From: Aquarana catesbeiana
Lineage: Eukaryota; Chordata; Amphibia; Anura; Ranidae
Direction: 5' to 3'
Assembly (NCBI RefSeq): GCF_042186555.1
Contig: NC_133329.1
Location: forward strand, 185,071,706 to 185,135,705
DNA length: 64,000 nt
In this document: in pieces, positions 1 to 11,414 of the stretch
Layout: each line of letters starts with the position of its first letter
Position numbering within the stretch: position 1 is the first letter of the stretch
Program-made: the position numbers and the translations under genes
Notes under the pieces: model-generated
Database searches by the model: none
What the model saw: the letters and a program-made list of their open reading frames with translations, nothing else
Told to the model about the DNA's origin: nothing

Positions 1-600
1 ATGAGGTCTCTCCCACGCATGTGTGTGGGAGTCCTGTTTCCAGCGAGGAGCTTTGATTTTTCTGAACCGTCTGCCGGCCCTTCAGAGCGCATGCACCGCC
101 ACTGACGTCAGCGGCTGCATCCGAGGTGGATATTTCCTAAACCGTACAGGTTTAGGGGATATTCATATTACCTACAGGTAAGCTTTATTATAGGATTACC
201 TGTAGGTAAAAAAATTACAAAGTGGGGTATGCAATCCACTTTAATTCACCTCAGTGCACTTTTTTACGCTTGGATTATAAAATATGTTGTTGTCGTCCAA
301 CATATACCAGGCAAAAATAATAACTAAAGCTGTTGACTTTATTTTGAACATTACCTTGACTCTTGTCTTTTCTTCCGTCTTTAACAGAAACCCCGATCCG
401 TATCCCGGACTCTCCAGAAGCATCAACTTCTGGCAGGAAGCAGAGGACCATTACGCCTCAGGGTTAGTAGTGTACATAATCTGGAAAGAAACAGGACACA
501 CCATTATCATCATTCATCGATGTCCATGATATTATATACACACAGGCATTATCATCTAATACACATTATTATTATTAAGGTCCATTTTCAAATCCACACA
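1..600 (+). repeat. Cassette duplication, unit A (intron-like sequence plus exon)
   Basis: The block starting ATGAGGTCTCTCCCACGCAT reappears at 1061. Further matching blocks follow in the same order: a stretch containing AATCCACTTTAATTCACCT (unit A about 225-266, unit B about 1260-1303), then AGGCAAAAATAA and a pyrimidine tract ending TCTTCCGTCTTTAACAG (unit A 371-387, unit B 2092-2108), then a short exon and a donor. The shared order shows a tandem duplication of a roughly 0.5 kb segment; unit B has since gained about 700 bp (around 1305-2000). The function of the parent sequence is not recognised. Confidence 0.75.
388..462 (+). other. Putative internal exon, copy A (75 nt)
   Basis: A strong acceptor (pyrimidine tract ending TTTAACAG at 387) and a donor (AGG|GTTAGT, GT at 463-464) bound a 75-nt segment, a multiple of three. 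It is paralogous to the 63-nt segment at 2109-2171. In the frame that starts two bases into the exon, both copies encode an RIP...GRKQR...PQ pattern (RIPDSPEASTSGRKQR here), which suggests that frame was the coding one. There is no stop in this frame. The parent gene is not recognised. The alternative is two chance splice-like sites in repeat DNA. Confidence 0.4.
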
Positions 601-1060
601 CACATGACACCTCATACCTTCAGAACATGACTGTGAAGGGGAAACTATGATGTGAAGGGGGGGACTAAGGAAACTGAAGTAAGCATGGGATTGTGTAATA
701 AAAGAGGGGGTATACTATAGTATATGTAAAAGGTTATTCACAAAAAATGTTCATTGTTCAATTTGCCAAAAAATATAACATCTGTTTTAACACATTAGCA
801 ACTTTAGATTAGATTTTACGGTTCCAGTGCAAATTAAAGCGGCTTTAAACCACAGAAGGAAAAAAAAAAGGAACCTGCAAGACAATGGCATAATGTGTTA
901 GTATGCATCGCATAATAATAGCACATTATGAATTTCTATGAAATACCTTAGAACGAGGCCCCTGCAGCCCGACCCGGTCAGCGCTGAGGGGGCTGACATG
1001 TTGCCTCGCCGTCTCTTCCGCGGTCGCGGGCTCCGCCACTCCTGAGTGGCCGGAGCCGCA

Positions 1061-2240
1061 ATGAGGTCTCTCCCACGCATGCGCGTGGGAGTCCTTTTAC
1101 CGGTGAGGAGCTTTGATTTTTCTGCAGGGTCCAGCAGACCTTCAGAGCGCATGCACTGCCGCTGACCTCAGCGGCTGCATCTGAGGAGGATATCTCCTAA
1201 ATAATATTAATTTTACCTACAGGTAAGCCTTATCACCTTTAGGGATAAAATGACAAAGCGGTGTATACAATCCACTTTAATTCACCTGAGTGCACTTTTT
1301 TGTGAGTACAGAGTATTAGCTCGAAGCCCAAACAAAAAAAAACAGCGTAGTGCTAGCATGATTAGGAGCACAGGGAAGCTGGGCAAGTCGGGATAAGAAC
1401 ATGTTGTCAGACAACATGGGGCTGCAGGGGATTGGGCAGACAGTGTGGAGGAGGGACTACAAAAAGCCAGGAGTGTGGGTGACAAGGTGAAACCAGATAT
1501 CCTGAGAGTACACGAGGAGGAGAAGCATTACCGCCCGCCCTCCCTCCCTACATCGGCTTGGTTCGTTCTATGCTTACTTTTTTGTTGTATTGGTTGTTTT
1601 TGTTTATTTTACAGGGTACGTTCGGTTGGGTCTTTGGAGGTATTTTAAAATAACTTGTTGTGATCAGATGATTGGGACCCATCTAAGGTATGGGTCCCCA
1701 GTGGAATGCCAGTTATGGTGGATTAACTGGTAGTTACAATGGTGTATCTGCAGAATGTGGTTCGTCCCCGAGTCGGTGCAGAACGGTAGGGAGGGACCAT
1801 GGAAGTAGTTTACACAGATACAAGGGAAACATTTTTGATACTTAGTGCCTCGAAAGAATCGTCAACCAAAAGAAAAGAGACATTTTACTTCGATCTTTGT
1901 GTCAGTATATTTTTGGGCAATTATAGTTGGGGCAATAAGATGGGAATACAGTAATTTATGACACAAGGAGTCAGGATACATCTGGGGTACCTTTTATTTA
2001 TACTGCTTTGATGTTGTAGTACAACTTATAACAGGCAAAAATAAATAGCGCTGTTCACTTAACTTTATCTGGAACATTTCCTTGTCTCTTTTCTTCCGTC
2101 TTTAACAGAAAGCCCCAGCCGTATCCCTCCAGCGTCATCTGGAAGAAAACAGCGGCTCAATATTCCTCAGGGTAAGTACACAAGCTGCCAATATAAAGAA
2201 ACAAGACACACCATAATCATCTACACATTACACACAGTCA
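1061..2240 (+). repeat. Cassette duplication, unit B
   Basis: Second copy of the 1-600 unit, starting with the same ATGAGGTCTCTCCCACGCAT block and ending after the second exon copy with a similar AAGAAACAAGACACACCAT stretch (unit A near 484, unit B near 2198). Roughly 1305-2000 has no counterpart in unit A and I see no recognisable element in it. Copies differ at many positions, so the duplication is not recent. Between the units (600-1060) nothing recognisable is visible. Confidence 0.7.
2109..2171 (+). other. Putative internal exon, copy B (63 nt)
   Basis: Bounded by an acceptor ending TCTTTAACAG at 2108 and a consensus donor G|GTAAGT (GT at 2172-2173). It is 63 nt, also a multiple of three, so skipping or including either copy would keep the downstream frame. 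Read two bases in, it encodes SPSRIPPASSGRKQRLNIPQ, parallel to copy A. It ends in phase 1, which would join the exon at 3803 in a frame that stops near 3884; read in phase 0 it joins the long open frame of that exon. The correct frame is unresolved. Confidence 0.4.
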
Positions 2241-2247
2241 TTATTAT

Positions 2248-3461
2248 CCCCTTCCCACCGAGCGTAGGCAGATGTGCAGCCTCAGCTTTCAGGGGTTATA
2301 CCGGGAAGATGCCCGCAGCTGCAGGCATCATCCCATTACTGTTTTGTAGAGCAGGCGATCGGCTTTCCAAGTATAACAACCGATGCGGCTAAAAGCCGCT
2401 TGGCTGTTATACCGGAGGAGCGAGAGGGGACTCCCCCCTCCTGCCGCCTCCTGCCGCCTCCTACCGCTCTTACCGGGCCTCCCGATCCACCGGGAGGCCT
2501 GATCACCAATCCGCCACCACGGTTACTGCCGGCTGCTGACAGTCTGGAACGAAGCTGTGAACGGCTTCGTTCCAGCCTTCTAATTGTAAATGCGGAAGCG
2601 ACGTCATGATGTCACTTCCCGTCTACTCGAGTGCCAGTGGCGCCTGTTTTAAAAAAATATACAGTATTCAGAATCGCCAAAAATGGTGATCTGAATACTG
2701 TGAAGTGCAAAGGAGGGATCGGGGGTCTTTTAGACCCTCGATCCCTCCATAAAGAGTACCTGGCTGTCACCACCTATTACTGTCACAAGGGATATTTACA
2801 TTCCTTGTGACAGCAATAAAAGTCATCCAAATTTTTTTTTTTTAAAACACAATTTCTAAATATAAAAATAAATAATAATAAAAAAAAAAATTTAAAGCGC
2901 CCCTGTCCCCGCGAGCTTGCGCACCAAAAAACGCATGCGGAAGTTGTGCCCGCACATGTAAATGGTGTTAGAATCGCACATGTGAGGTATCACCACGATC
3001 GTCAGAGCAATATAAATAATTCTAGCACTAGACCTCCTCTGTAACTCTAACCTGGTAACCATAAAAAAAAAATTTTAAGCGTCGCCTATAGAGATTTTTA
3101 GGTACCGTAGTTTGTCACCATTCCACGAGTGCGTGCAATTATAAAGCGTGACATGTTTGGTATTTATTTACTCGGCGTAACATCAACTTTCACATTATAC
3201 AAAAAAATTGGGCTAACAATACTGTTTTTTTATTTTTTAAATTCATGAAAGTGTTCCTTTTCCCAAAAATGTTGTGTTTAAAACACCGCTGCACAAATAC
3301 CGTGTCATAAAAAATATTGCAACAATCACCATTTTATTCTCTAGATTCTCTGCTAAAAAATATATATAATGTTTGGGGGCTCGAAGTAATTTTATAGCAA
3401 AAAAATACGGATTTTAACTTGTAAACACCAAATGTCAAAAATAGGCTTAGTCATGAAAGGG
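2248..3461. mobile_element. piggyBac-like non-autonomous element (TTAA-type)
   Basis: The left end starts CCCCTTCCCACC after TTAT; the right end is CATGAAAGGG followed by TTAA (3462-3465). Termini reading CCCTT inward next to TTAA are the piggyBac-type arrangement; the left TTAA appears mutated to TTAT. The interior contains short self-complementary blocks, for example around 2665-2700 and 2715-2750. There is no transposase, so it would depend on an enzyme supplied elsewhere. The open frame at 2274-2609 is within the repeat and not a gene. The same family type is at 21169 and, with different termini, at 42601. Confidence 0.6.
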
Positions 3462-3465
3462 TTAA

Positions 3466-3802
3466 CATATATAAGATATTACCATCCATTTTCAAACTCA
3501 TACACACAACTCATACTTCAATCACTTCTCCATGAAATCATACAGTGAAGTGTTGTGTTTTAAAGTAGTAAACAATGAAGTGGGTTTACACAAAATTACA
3601 GTGCAAAATCTGGTGCAGCTCTGCAGAGAAATCAATCAGCTTCCAGATTTTTTTGGGAAAGCTTAATCTGATTGGTTTATGCATAGCTTCACCAGAGTTA
3701 GCACTGTGTCCAGTGTTAGTAAATCAACCCTAATGTTTGTATGTGTAACCTAGAATTGTTTATGAATGCTATCGTCAACATTTGCTATCTCATCTATTTT
3801 AG
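3466..3802. other. Intergenic or intronic stretch with MITE remnant
   Basis: About 3600-3735 resembles a degraded copy of the frog MITE seen intact at 25785-26076: it ends AGTAAATCAACCCT (about 3720-3733), the complement of that element's terminal sequence. The stretch ends in a pyrimidine-rich acceptor (TCATCTATTTTAG, AG at 3801-3802) for the exon that follows. Confidence 0.4.
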
Positions 3803-4348
3803 ATCAACAAGACCAGCCTGAGGGGAGAGTGCAGTGCAGCCCGCACTTGTCCTGTCCTTATTTTGGAGGGTATAGAGTTGCAGAATGAGCCAGAATTGAG
3901 ACCTGCTATGTCACAGACTCCTGGCTTCTCCCTATGGCCAGAGGAGGAGGTCAGGGGCCAAGGTTCCGGATTGCTGCCACCATGTATTGCTGCCCCCAGT
4001 GTGCATGTACTGCAGTCGCCACCTCCTGTCCGGGTGCCAACTGCTGTACCGCCTGGCTTAACTGCACAAATTGAGAGGCTCCTTAGAGAAGTGAGGAGAT
4101 TGTCAAATGAAAATAGAAGGCAGTCATGGGACATGAGAAGGCTTACCCGGACCATACATCTCATAGGTAGACAGCAAACTGACCATTTTGAATTGTTGTT
4201 GAGCCGGGTAAACCAACAGCACAACCAGGCAATGGAGCATTTGAGACTCTCATTGATGGAAGCAATTTCCAGACACAATGCTCCATTGCCTGAGAGCTCG
4301 TCTGTTAGTACTCAAAGCAGCAGAGAACCCTCTCCTTCTGAAAACTGA
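3803..4348 (+). other. Putative terminal exon encoding a coiled-coil C-terminus (Harbinger Myb-like accessory protein or host gene)
   Basis: An open frame runs from the acceptor at 3802 to a stop at 4346-4348. The first part is proline- and acid-rich (for example ELRPAMSQTPGFSLWPEEE). From about 4060 a hydrophilic helix with heptad-like spacing follows (QIERLLREVRRLSNENRRQ, then QQTDHFELLLSRVNQQHNQ), and the tail is serine-rich. This organisation, a proline-rich linker, a short C-terminal coiled coil and a Ser/Pro tail, resembles the C-terminal half of Myb/SANT-like proteins, including the accessory proteins of PIF/Harbinger transposons. No Myb domain and no DDE transposase are visible nearby. 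The identity is therefore tentative. No ATG is needed if this is a downstream exon. Confidence 0.45.
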
Positions 4349-4494
4349 GGGTTAGTTCTTCCTCTGCCCCAGGACCCAAAGCAGCTCAGTTCACCGTTTT
4401 GTTTATAGTTGCCAGTTGTCACCAACAACTTCATTTAGATTTAGCTAGGTATTATACTGGCTCGCTGACCTTACTATTCTCTTTTTATTTCCGC

Positions 4495-4611
4495 ATCATT
4501 ATATGTTCTAGTTCAAAGTTGCAGTAACAGAAATGGAAGTAGTATTAGTAATGAATACTAATACTATTTCCATTTCTGTTACTGAAACTTTGGACTACAA
4601 CATATAATGAT
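4495..4611. repeat. Snap-back inverted repeat, 56-bp arms with 5-nt loop
   Basis: The left arm 4495-4550 pairs with the right arm 4556-4611 with about five mismatches around a five-base loop (ATGAA). Partial pairing continues a few bases outward. The transcript of either strand would fold into a long hairpin of pre-miRNA-like size. It could be a very small MITE or a hairpin RNA source; the sequence alone does not separate these. Confidence 0.8.
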
Positions 4612-4696
4612 CTGGAAAAGTGTATAAGTGTTCAGTATACAGCTGTCTTGATTTTATGTTTGAAATGAACATGCATCACTTGAGATTCCCTCTATG

Positions 4697-4927
4697 TAGG
4701 GATGCACTGATACCGATATTGGATATGAGTACGGTAATTTTTTATCTGTATTCGTCAATACCAAATGACTGCCAATCAAGAATCTGGGAGGCCTGGCTTC
4801 CTGATAAGCTGTGAAGCTGGCGTCACGCTCTCTAACAGTACTTGGATGCACCTGAATGGTCTTTGGTATTGAAGACGAGTACAGAGAAATAATTACTAGT
4901 ATCCAATACCGCTATCGTGCATCCCTA
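4697..4927. mobile_element. hAT-type MITE
   Basis: Terminal inverted repeats: TAGGGATGCACTGATACCGA at the left, and CGCTATCGTGCATCCCTA at the right. The TAGGGATGCAC..GAT type of terminus is widespread among vertebrate hAT non-autonomous elements. The element is 231 bp with no coding capacity. I could not find a clean 8-bp target duplication. Confidence 0.65.
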
Positions 4928-6178
4928 CATACAAGTTTGCCGCTATTTATACATCCTAAAAGATGTGTATGGTTAATGCGTACCTGTGAAGTCTTCAACT
5001 TGTATGTGTCTGTCATGATGAAGCCTCATCCACTCATTCCAGTGGTACTTACACTACATTGGCAAATAAAACAAGAGTTACATAAATGAATGGAAATCAA
5101 TGATAGATGGGGGAGTATGTGGGCAGTTGAGCAGGTACTCACCTATTTCTGACTATTTCTGACTTATGTGGCCTGGAGATTACTTGAATATCTTGTGAAC
5201 TGGATATATTAGCAGCAAAAAACTTTTTGCCACGATGTAGGTGCCATCAGAGGGTTGAACAAACAAACATTTTGGTGGTGGGGTCTATAGGAGACTCATA
5301 GTACCATTGTAGGCCTTCATTTTCATGTGTCTGTATGTATATTAGCATAGCAGCAGACTCAGTATCACCTCTATTTCCACCACTAGTACTACAAGTATAG
5401 GAGTAAGCAAGCAAGCAGCCAGGTTGGCAAGCTGCATAACACAACAACCAAAACTACAACATATTTAACTTAATAAATACAAATACAGCAGCTTGAGCCA
5501 GTTTTGACACCTGTCCAGGTAGTGAAACCCCGACAGAAGGCAATCCTCCAAGGTGCTGTTTGTACTCATGCGTGGTCTGTGCTTTCCTGATATATTGCAT
5601 AACCATGTTCGCAATCGCACTGCCAAACAGTTTGCCTTTCCCCTTCATGGTGCTGCTTATACCAAACTTAAAGGGAATGCGTTTGTGTTCCAGTGTCCTA
5701 GGTATTGGAGATTTGAGAAGAAGGCAGGGGGAGTGGAAATAACAGGAGTTAGGACTTGCAGCAGGTAAGTTTCACAAACTGAATGTTTTAAAGTTTTAAT
5801 TTATATGTACAAATGATACAGCTGTCCCATTTATTTTTTATGCTACTAAATGACACAGTTGTCTCAAAAGGACAACTATTTAAGTTATAATACCAGATCA
5901 GTAGCTAAAACCTTGGACAGGAAAATAGCAGGGCAGGAGGTATGAGGTGGGACTTAGTAGGGGATCATTCCATGCCAAATCATTACAAACCAAATGGAAC
6001 TTTGTTTTCAACCTGACCATCTCAGTTGTTCATTATATTTGATAGGATGGTATAGGGTCAGACATGGAGTAACTAACTACCATATTTAAGCCCTCACGTA
6101 AATGGTCAGGATGGGATATCTGATGATTTCTGGCATGGAATGAGGACCTTAGGGGAGACGTGGGACTCGGTCAGGTGA
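4928..6178. other. Unassigned stretch with a possible short exon ending at 5764
   Basis: Nothing is confidently recognised. A 70-codon open frame on the plus strand (about 5553-5768) runs into a perfect donor-like sequence, CAG|GTAAGTTT, at 5765. The minus strand is also open over 5454-5648. Neither translation resembles a family I know. It may be a remnant exon or chance. Confidence 0.25.
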
Positions 6179-6218
6179 AGAATTCGAAATTATGTTAACA
6201 TGGATGAGTATAATTTTT

Positions 6219-7530
6219 TTATTCAGCATCAAACTCAAGAGCAGGGTAACCAAGCTTTGGCAGGTTGACTTTTAAAAAAGCCATTTGTTCTAAGAGCTGG
6301 GGGAGCAATTGTGAGCGCTGAGGGCATAAAATATTTCCTGTTACAGAAAACACCCGCTCACTCTGGACCGTGGTTGATGGACAGGAAAGAAGCTCCTGGG
6401 CTACCGAGGACAAAGCAGGCCACACACCCTTCTTTTCATCCCAAAAACTTAAGGGATCTGTACTGTGGGGCAAAGGAGGTTCCGCTAGGTAAGCCCTAAC
6501 TATGTCACCAGCAGTTTTTTCTTTTCTAGGGGGCTGTTTAGTGGGTCCCACAAAACTGTCAAGTGCCTCAGCCCAAAAGGCTGATGCTCTGGAGGAGTGA
6601 GCACTGGCAGCAGTGCTGCTAGTATCAGCTAACAGAGTATCATCAGACATCTCCAGCTCATCTTCTTCTCCCTCCTCTAACTGTATTCCCATTTTCCTTT
6701 CCCTCTCACGTACCCTCTCTATCAATATATCCCTCCAGGTGGTGAGAGTATTTTTCCTGAGTGCTATTTTGGCTTTTATTCTGGGGTCACAAATTGTGGC
6801 TAACATGAACTCGGGGCGAGAGTCGATGAGCTCTTTTATGCGCCAACTGAGTTGCTCCTTCAGTCTCCTCAGAAGGGCATCAACTTCTGCAAGTATTTTG
6901 CCACCAGGCCATCTTTCCCTATTGGAAAGGAAGGAATCAAGTTTATTAGAAAGGTGTGCAAAGAGGGGAACCACTTCTGCCAGGCTAGCACTCTCTTTGC
7001 TTAAATTGTCAGTGACATCCTCAAAAGGCCTGAGCACTGTGACAACTTGGTCAATCATGACCCAGTCCTCCCTGCCTAGTGGTCTGACAATACCAATAAA
7101 ATGTTCACATGACATTGCATGAATTGTCCTCTGTTGCTCAAGTATACGCTCTAGCATATGTAAGGTGGAGTTCCACTTCGTTCCAACATCCTGTTTGAGG
7201 CAGTGCTCCACGAGGCCTGCCTTTCTCTGTTCCTGCCTGAGAAGGTGGCTATCCTTCACACTACGGTGGAAGTGACCAGCAATTTTGCGGCACGACTCTA
7301 AAAGTGCTGCTAACCTTCCACTGTTAGTATTATCATCAAGAGCACACCTAACGACTAGATGCAGGATGTGTGCACAGCAGCGCACACCAACAAACCTTCC
7401 ATCACGGATAGTCTTTGTCATGTTAGCTCCACCATCACTGACAACAAATCCCATTTTGACATTCGTGCCTGCCTGTTCCCCTAGCCTTTTCCCTATCATT
7501 TTCTGAAGTGCATTTAGTATATTCTGTGAT
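6219..7530 (-). pseudogene. hAT transposase, C-terminal part (interrupted by Penelope insertion)
   Basis: This minus-strand frame encodes about 430 residues of a hAT-superfamily transposase, the enzyme that cuts and pastes hAT transposons. Visible landmarks in order: VVSDGGANM (second catalytic aspartate region), CCAHILHLVV, GTKWNSTLHML, the long insertion domain, and the C-terminal dimerisation region with PSTTVQSERVFS (catalytic glutamate region) and LLEQMAFLKVNL. The coding frame continues past the 7499 ATG to the insertion junction at 7530, and is continued by the piece at 17002-17820. The stop codon TAA at 6219-6221 overlaps an AATAAA signal (6218-6223 on the complement), so coding and polyadenylation signals are fused. 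No in-frame stop is seen in this part. Confidence 0.85.
7518..7530. repeat. Target-site duplication, left copy (13 bp)
   Basis: TATATTCTGTGAT at 7518-7530 is repeated exactly at 17002-17014. In the minus-strand hAT coding frame it falls at the junction between the ...SQNI end of one piece and the NILNALQKM start of the other. It marks the target of the 9.47 kb Penelope-like insertion. Confidence 0.9.
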
Positions 7531-10500
7531 AAAAAAGGTAAAAATGGCTAGATGGTACCAGAGGATACAGCACCTCATCCCCTAAATAATCAAACGTTAA
7601 ATGGGTGTGTGGACAAGGGATTATAGCGGTGCTAGGGTCAGGAAGATTAGAGAAGAAAAGATAGAACAAAAAATACTAAAATTACAAATTTTATTAATAG
7701 TCTATCATAAATACAATGTACATTATAAACAATTCATACAGTAATTATACAAATTTTGTGGATACATGTACTGTAAGTGACCCTAAGAATGGTCAAGTGG
7801 GCCAGATGGCAAGTGGCCGTTGAAGGAGGGGGGGCTCATTTTCCTACATGTTTCGCCAAAACATTGGCTTCTTCAGGGAACAGGAGCTCATAGGATGGAT
7901 ATATATAAAAAATTCTGTGTGGTGAACATAAGAACACATGTTAGAAATATTAATTTGACCAAACACTGCATAGTAAAAACAATAACACACTGCAACTGTG
8001 GCTGGACATTCATGCAACCCCAAGCTCCACACCACTAAACGGAACTGCGGACATACCTGGGGCGTCAGTGCCCAAGACGGGAGGGAAGAGAGGGAGAGGG
8101 GGAACACAGCCACCCAGGGAGATCCCCACAGGGGAGCAGGCAGACCGCGCCGTAAATTATGCCTGCAGGGGGCATACAGTAGACCTGGCAAAGGAATGTA
8201 AAGATAGTCATGTGTCATAATGCACTGTGGTAGTTATTCCAGGAATAGAGGGTTGCGCATATGTGCATTGTATTAAAAAGAGAACAAAAAATATATATAT
8301 ATAAATAGGTATAAATGTATCTATATCTCTGGAGAAAGTGCGGACTTACATGTATATCTAAAAGCTGTAGAGAGGCAAGGTCAGGAAGTGCCTGTGATAT
8401 ATGTATGCACACAGCAAAGAAAGGACATCAAGGTGGAACCATATCTGCAGACCACTTAAAGCAGGCCTAGTTGGAAAAATGGATAGTGTTAGGGGTCTTG
8501 CTGTTGTTAACTGGGGCCAGATATGGTAGTTTATGCCTATACTTACTTGATGGTATCTGCTGTAAGAAAAGATTCTCATAGCGGTACATTCACAAGTATA
8601 TAGTACCGGTGCTGGGAAAAGGGGATAAAAATAACAGTGGATCCTATATGAAATATAAAGGAAAAAAGGAGGATCAGAAAGGTAGGGAAATGGAAACTTT
8701 AAAATGTACTTGGGCACAGGTGAGGCTAGTGAAAAGGAATCTATTACCTAATTCATCATGAAGCACACCGTGTTGCTTGAGAAAATCAGTGTTAACCACC
8801 AAAGTAAGAGGCCGGTCCAAAGTAAGTTCTAAAAAGTATGTAAAGGAATAGTAAATAATTTATTCATGTAAACAACATGAAGTCAGGGTGTTTTGAAAGG
8901 CAGAAGTTTACCTTGTAGCTGTGTGCAGAGCGAATGCAGGCACGTCCCTCGTCCATGGGAACTGAGGGACTGGCCGGTTACTCATATACCCCCCACACCT
9001 GATCAGATGATGATCAGGTGTGCGGACGCTAAACGAGGGGTAGCCACGGCTGTGCACTGCACGGTGCCTAGGAACTACGAGTTCCATCATGCAACGCGCG
9101 CACATGCTCAGATCTCACGGACCATATGGCGATTGGAGAGGCGAACACCCCTGGAATGGGAAGTACCAAGGTGTCATCTCACCCAATCTGCCGATGGAAT
9201 AAAGGACCAGAGAGTCTGAGAACAGACGTGGGCACCCAGGGGCAGACAGTTGTCTGCGCCTTGGCGTCCGTACAGGCAAAGACAGCGCTAGCCATGTCAC
9301 CCCCAAACCGGGAGAGCCCGCGGAGCCGCCGCCCACCACCCACGCCACAGATAATCCCCCCAGTCATGGGGCTAGCCAAGGCACCAGGGACAACCGCAGT
9401 CCAGTGGCGGGGAACAAAGGGGCACGAAGTGTAGTGCGCCGAGACACAGGATGGGAGGATATCCCAACGATCTTGCCCAACGATCCACAGGGGCCACTGG
9501 GGAAGGTGGGAATTACTGTGTGTCAGCACACGACATCCAGCCACAATGTGTGCAGTGTGCATAGAGAACCACTGGGTCCCAGTACGACAGTAAAACCTGC
9601 AACCAAAAATTGAAAATACAATGCAAAAACAATATATAGAAAAGAATATATAAAAAAGGGAAACACACAGTATATGTATTGCAACAGTTGTGTCGAAAAA
9701 TATTGTTCAATAATGACAAAAAAGAGTTTTAAGTCGCAAATAAATACAGGCAATATACACTTATAAAATATACAGGGATATAAGATATATTGAGTCAATT
9801 TGCCAGCTTGTCTCAGAAAAGGAAAAAGGCATTTGTAATCAATGTAGAAGGCAAGGTATTAGTCCATGTCAAAAAAACATTATATGGATGAAATACCGGG
9901 TGGAGCCATGGCAGCAAAGGGAAAGAAAGACAGGGAATACAGGAGAATGAGAAACTAAGAAGGGAATAGAAGGGGGGGGGGGGGGAAGGGATGGAAGAGG
10001 ATAGGGTAGAGAGGAAAAACCACAAACGACGTTGTCTGGGGAAGGGGCATGGAAAAGAAAAACTTAAAGGAAGGGCTTAAAACTAATATATTCATTGAGT
10101 CCTGGGAAGATGGTAGCATTTAATATATGAATCCATTTGGTTTCGAGTCGTAATAGTGAATTATCAGTACTACCGCCTCTTACATGTGAGGGGATATGTT
10201 CAAGTGCGGAAAACAAAATAACATGGGGATCGGAGTTATGTTGGGCAGCGATATGCCTATTAATGGCCGTAGTGGTGATGTTCTTGTATAGTGGTTTGAT
10301 ATGGTCCCGGATACGGGTCTGAAAGGGGCGCTTAGTTTTGCCAACATAGAATGCGCCGCATTGGCATTGGGCCAGGTATACAACCCCAACAGTGGCGCAG
10401 GTGACATAGTGTCTGATGGTGTGTGTGTTTCCATCGGGTAGATTAACAACCTGAGAGTTGGCAACGAATGTACATATGTCACATTTGCCACATTGATAGG

Positions 10501-11414
10501 TACCGGTGGCAGTAGGCCTATGTGCAGTGTCAATAGAATGATGACTATGAATCAGACGATCACGGAGAGAGGGAGAGCGTCGATAGGTAATATCAGGATA
10601 AGTGTTAATATATTTGGCAATGGTAGGATCAGATGTGAGTAAGGGCCAAAATTGTTTGAGGACGTCTTTGATTTGGGTATGCTGATTGGAGAATTGGGTG
10701 ATGAGTCGTGTGGGTTGTTTAGAATCCAATGGTTTGTCGGAGAAAACCAGGTCTTTACGGTTGAGTTTTTTTGCCTTATGGAATGCTTTCTTTAAGAGAG
10801 ATTGGCTGTAGCCTCTATCTAAGAGTCTATTATAGAGGTCGTGTGCCGCCCTGAAGAAATCTTCATCGCGGGTACAGTTACGTTTAATCCTGACATATTG
10901 ACTATATGGTATACTTCGAAGGAGGGGCTCAGGATGGGCACTCTGGGCATGTAGGATTGTATTGCCCGAAGAGGGTTTGCGATATAGAGTAGTATAGACT
11001 TGGCCATTGGGTTGTACACCAATCTGAAGGTCCAAGAAATGGATCTGAGACTGGCTGCACTCCATGGTAAATCTTAGATTGTATGTGTTGTCAGTAAGGC
11101 TTTGTACAAATGAGGAAAGTTCTTCCTTAGTACCGGCCCAAAACAGAAGTATATCATCGATATACCTGTACCAGGATATAATCCTGGACAGGTAGGGGTT
11201 AAAGTGAATCGAGTCAAAAAGTTCCCTCTCCCACCCCCCCAGGTACAGGTTGGCATAGGCAGGGGCACACTTGGTCCCCATAGCCACACCCTGCACCTGG
11301 AGGAAGTGGGAGGAGCCGAACATGAAATAATTGCGTGTGAGTATGAACCTCAATAATTTGAGGACAAAGTCCCCGTATTCATCATATTGAGGGCCTCTGG
11401 CACGAATGAGTTTG
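7531..11414 (-). mobile_element. Penelope-like element, 5'-truncated inverted copy
   Basis: The minus strand of this segment matches 13178-17001 on the plus strand almost base for base; differences noticed are a missing CAT at 8616 relative to 15987 and a few substitutions. The copy starts inside the reverse transcriptase domain (11414) and runs to its 3' end at 7531. It carries about 60 bp at its 3' end (7531-7592) that the plus-strand copy lacks. The non-coding 3' region (7531-10063) has no gene of its own; the short frames there are mirrored at 14530-16950. Confidence 0.9.
10064..11414 (-). pseudogene. Penelope-like RT/GIY-YIG polyprotein, truncated copy
   Basis: About 450 codons covering the C-terminal half of the reverse transcriptase (VQGVAMGTKCAPAYANLYL, then WYRYIDDILLFW with the catalytic YIDD), a linker, and the GIY-YIG endonuclease (GVVYLAQCQCGAFYVGKTKR, followed by RIRDH). 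Frame and stop are the same as in the plus copy and it has no internal stops. It lacks the N-terminal RT region, so it could not act alone. One amino-acid difference noticed: SQSLLKKAF here against SHSLLKKAF in the other copy. Confidence 0.9.

Noticed and set aside
2274..2609. 111-codon frame, proline-rich
   Set aside because: Lies fully inside the piggyBac-like non-autonomous element and has no recognisable domain.
8893..9613. Overlapping frames of 65-127 codons on both strands, mirrored at 15030-15699
   Set aside because: They are identical in both arms of the Penelope palindrome and lie in its 3' untranslated region; no domain or codon signal.
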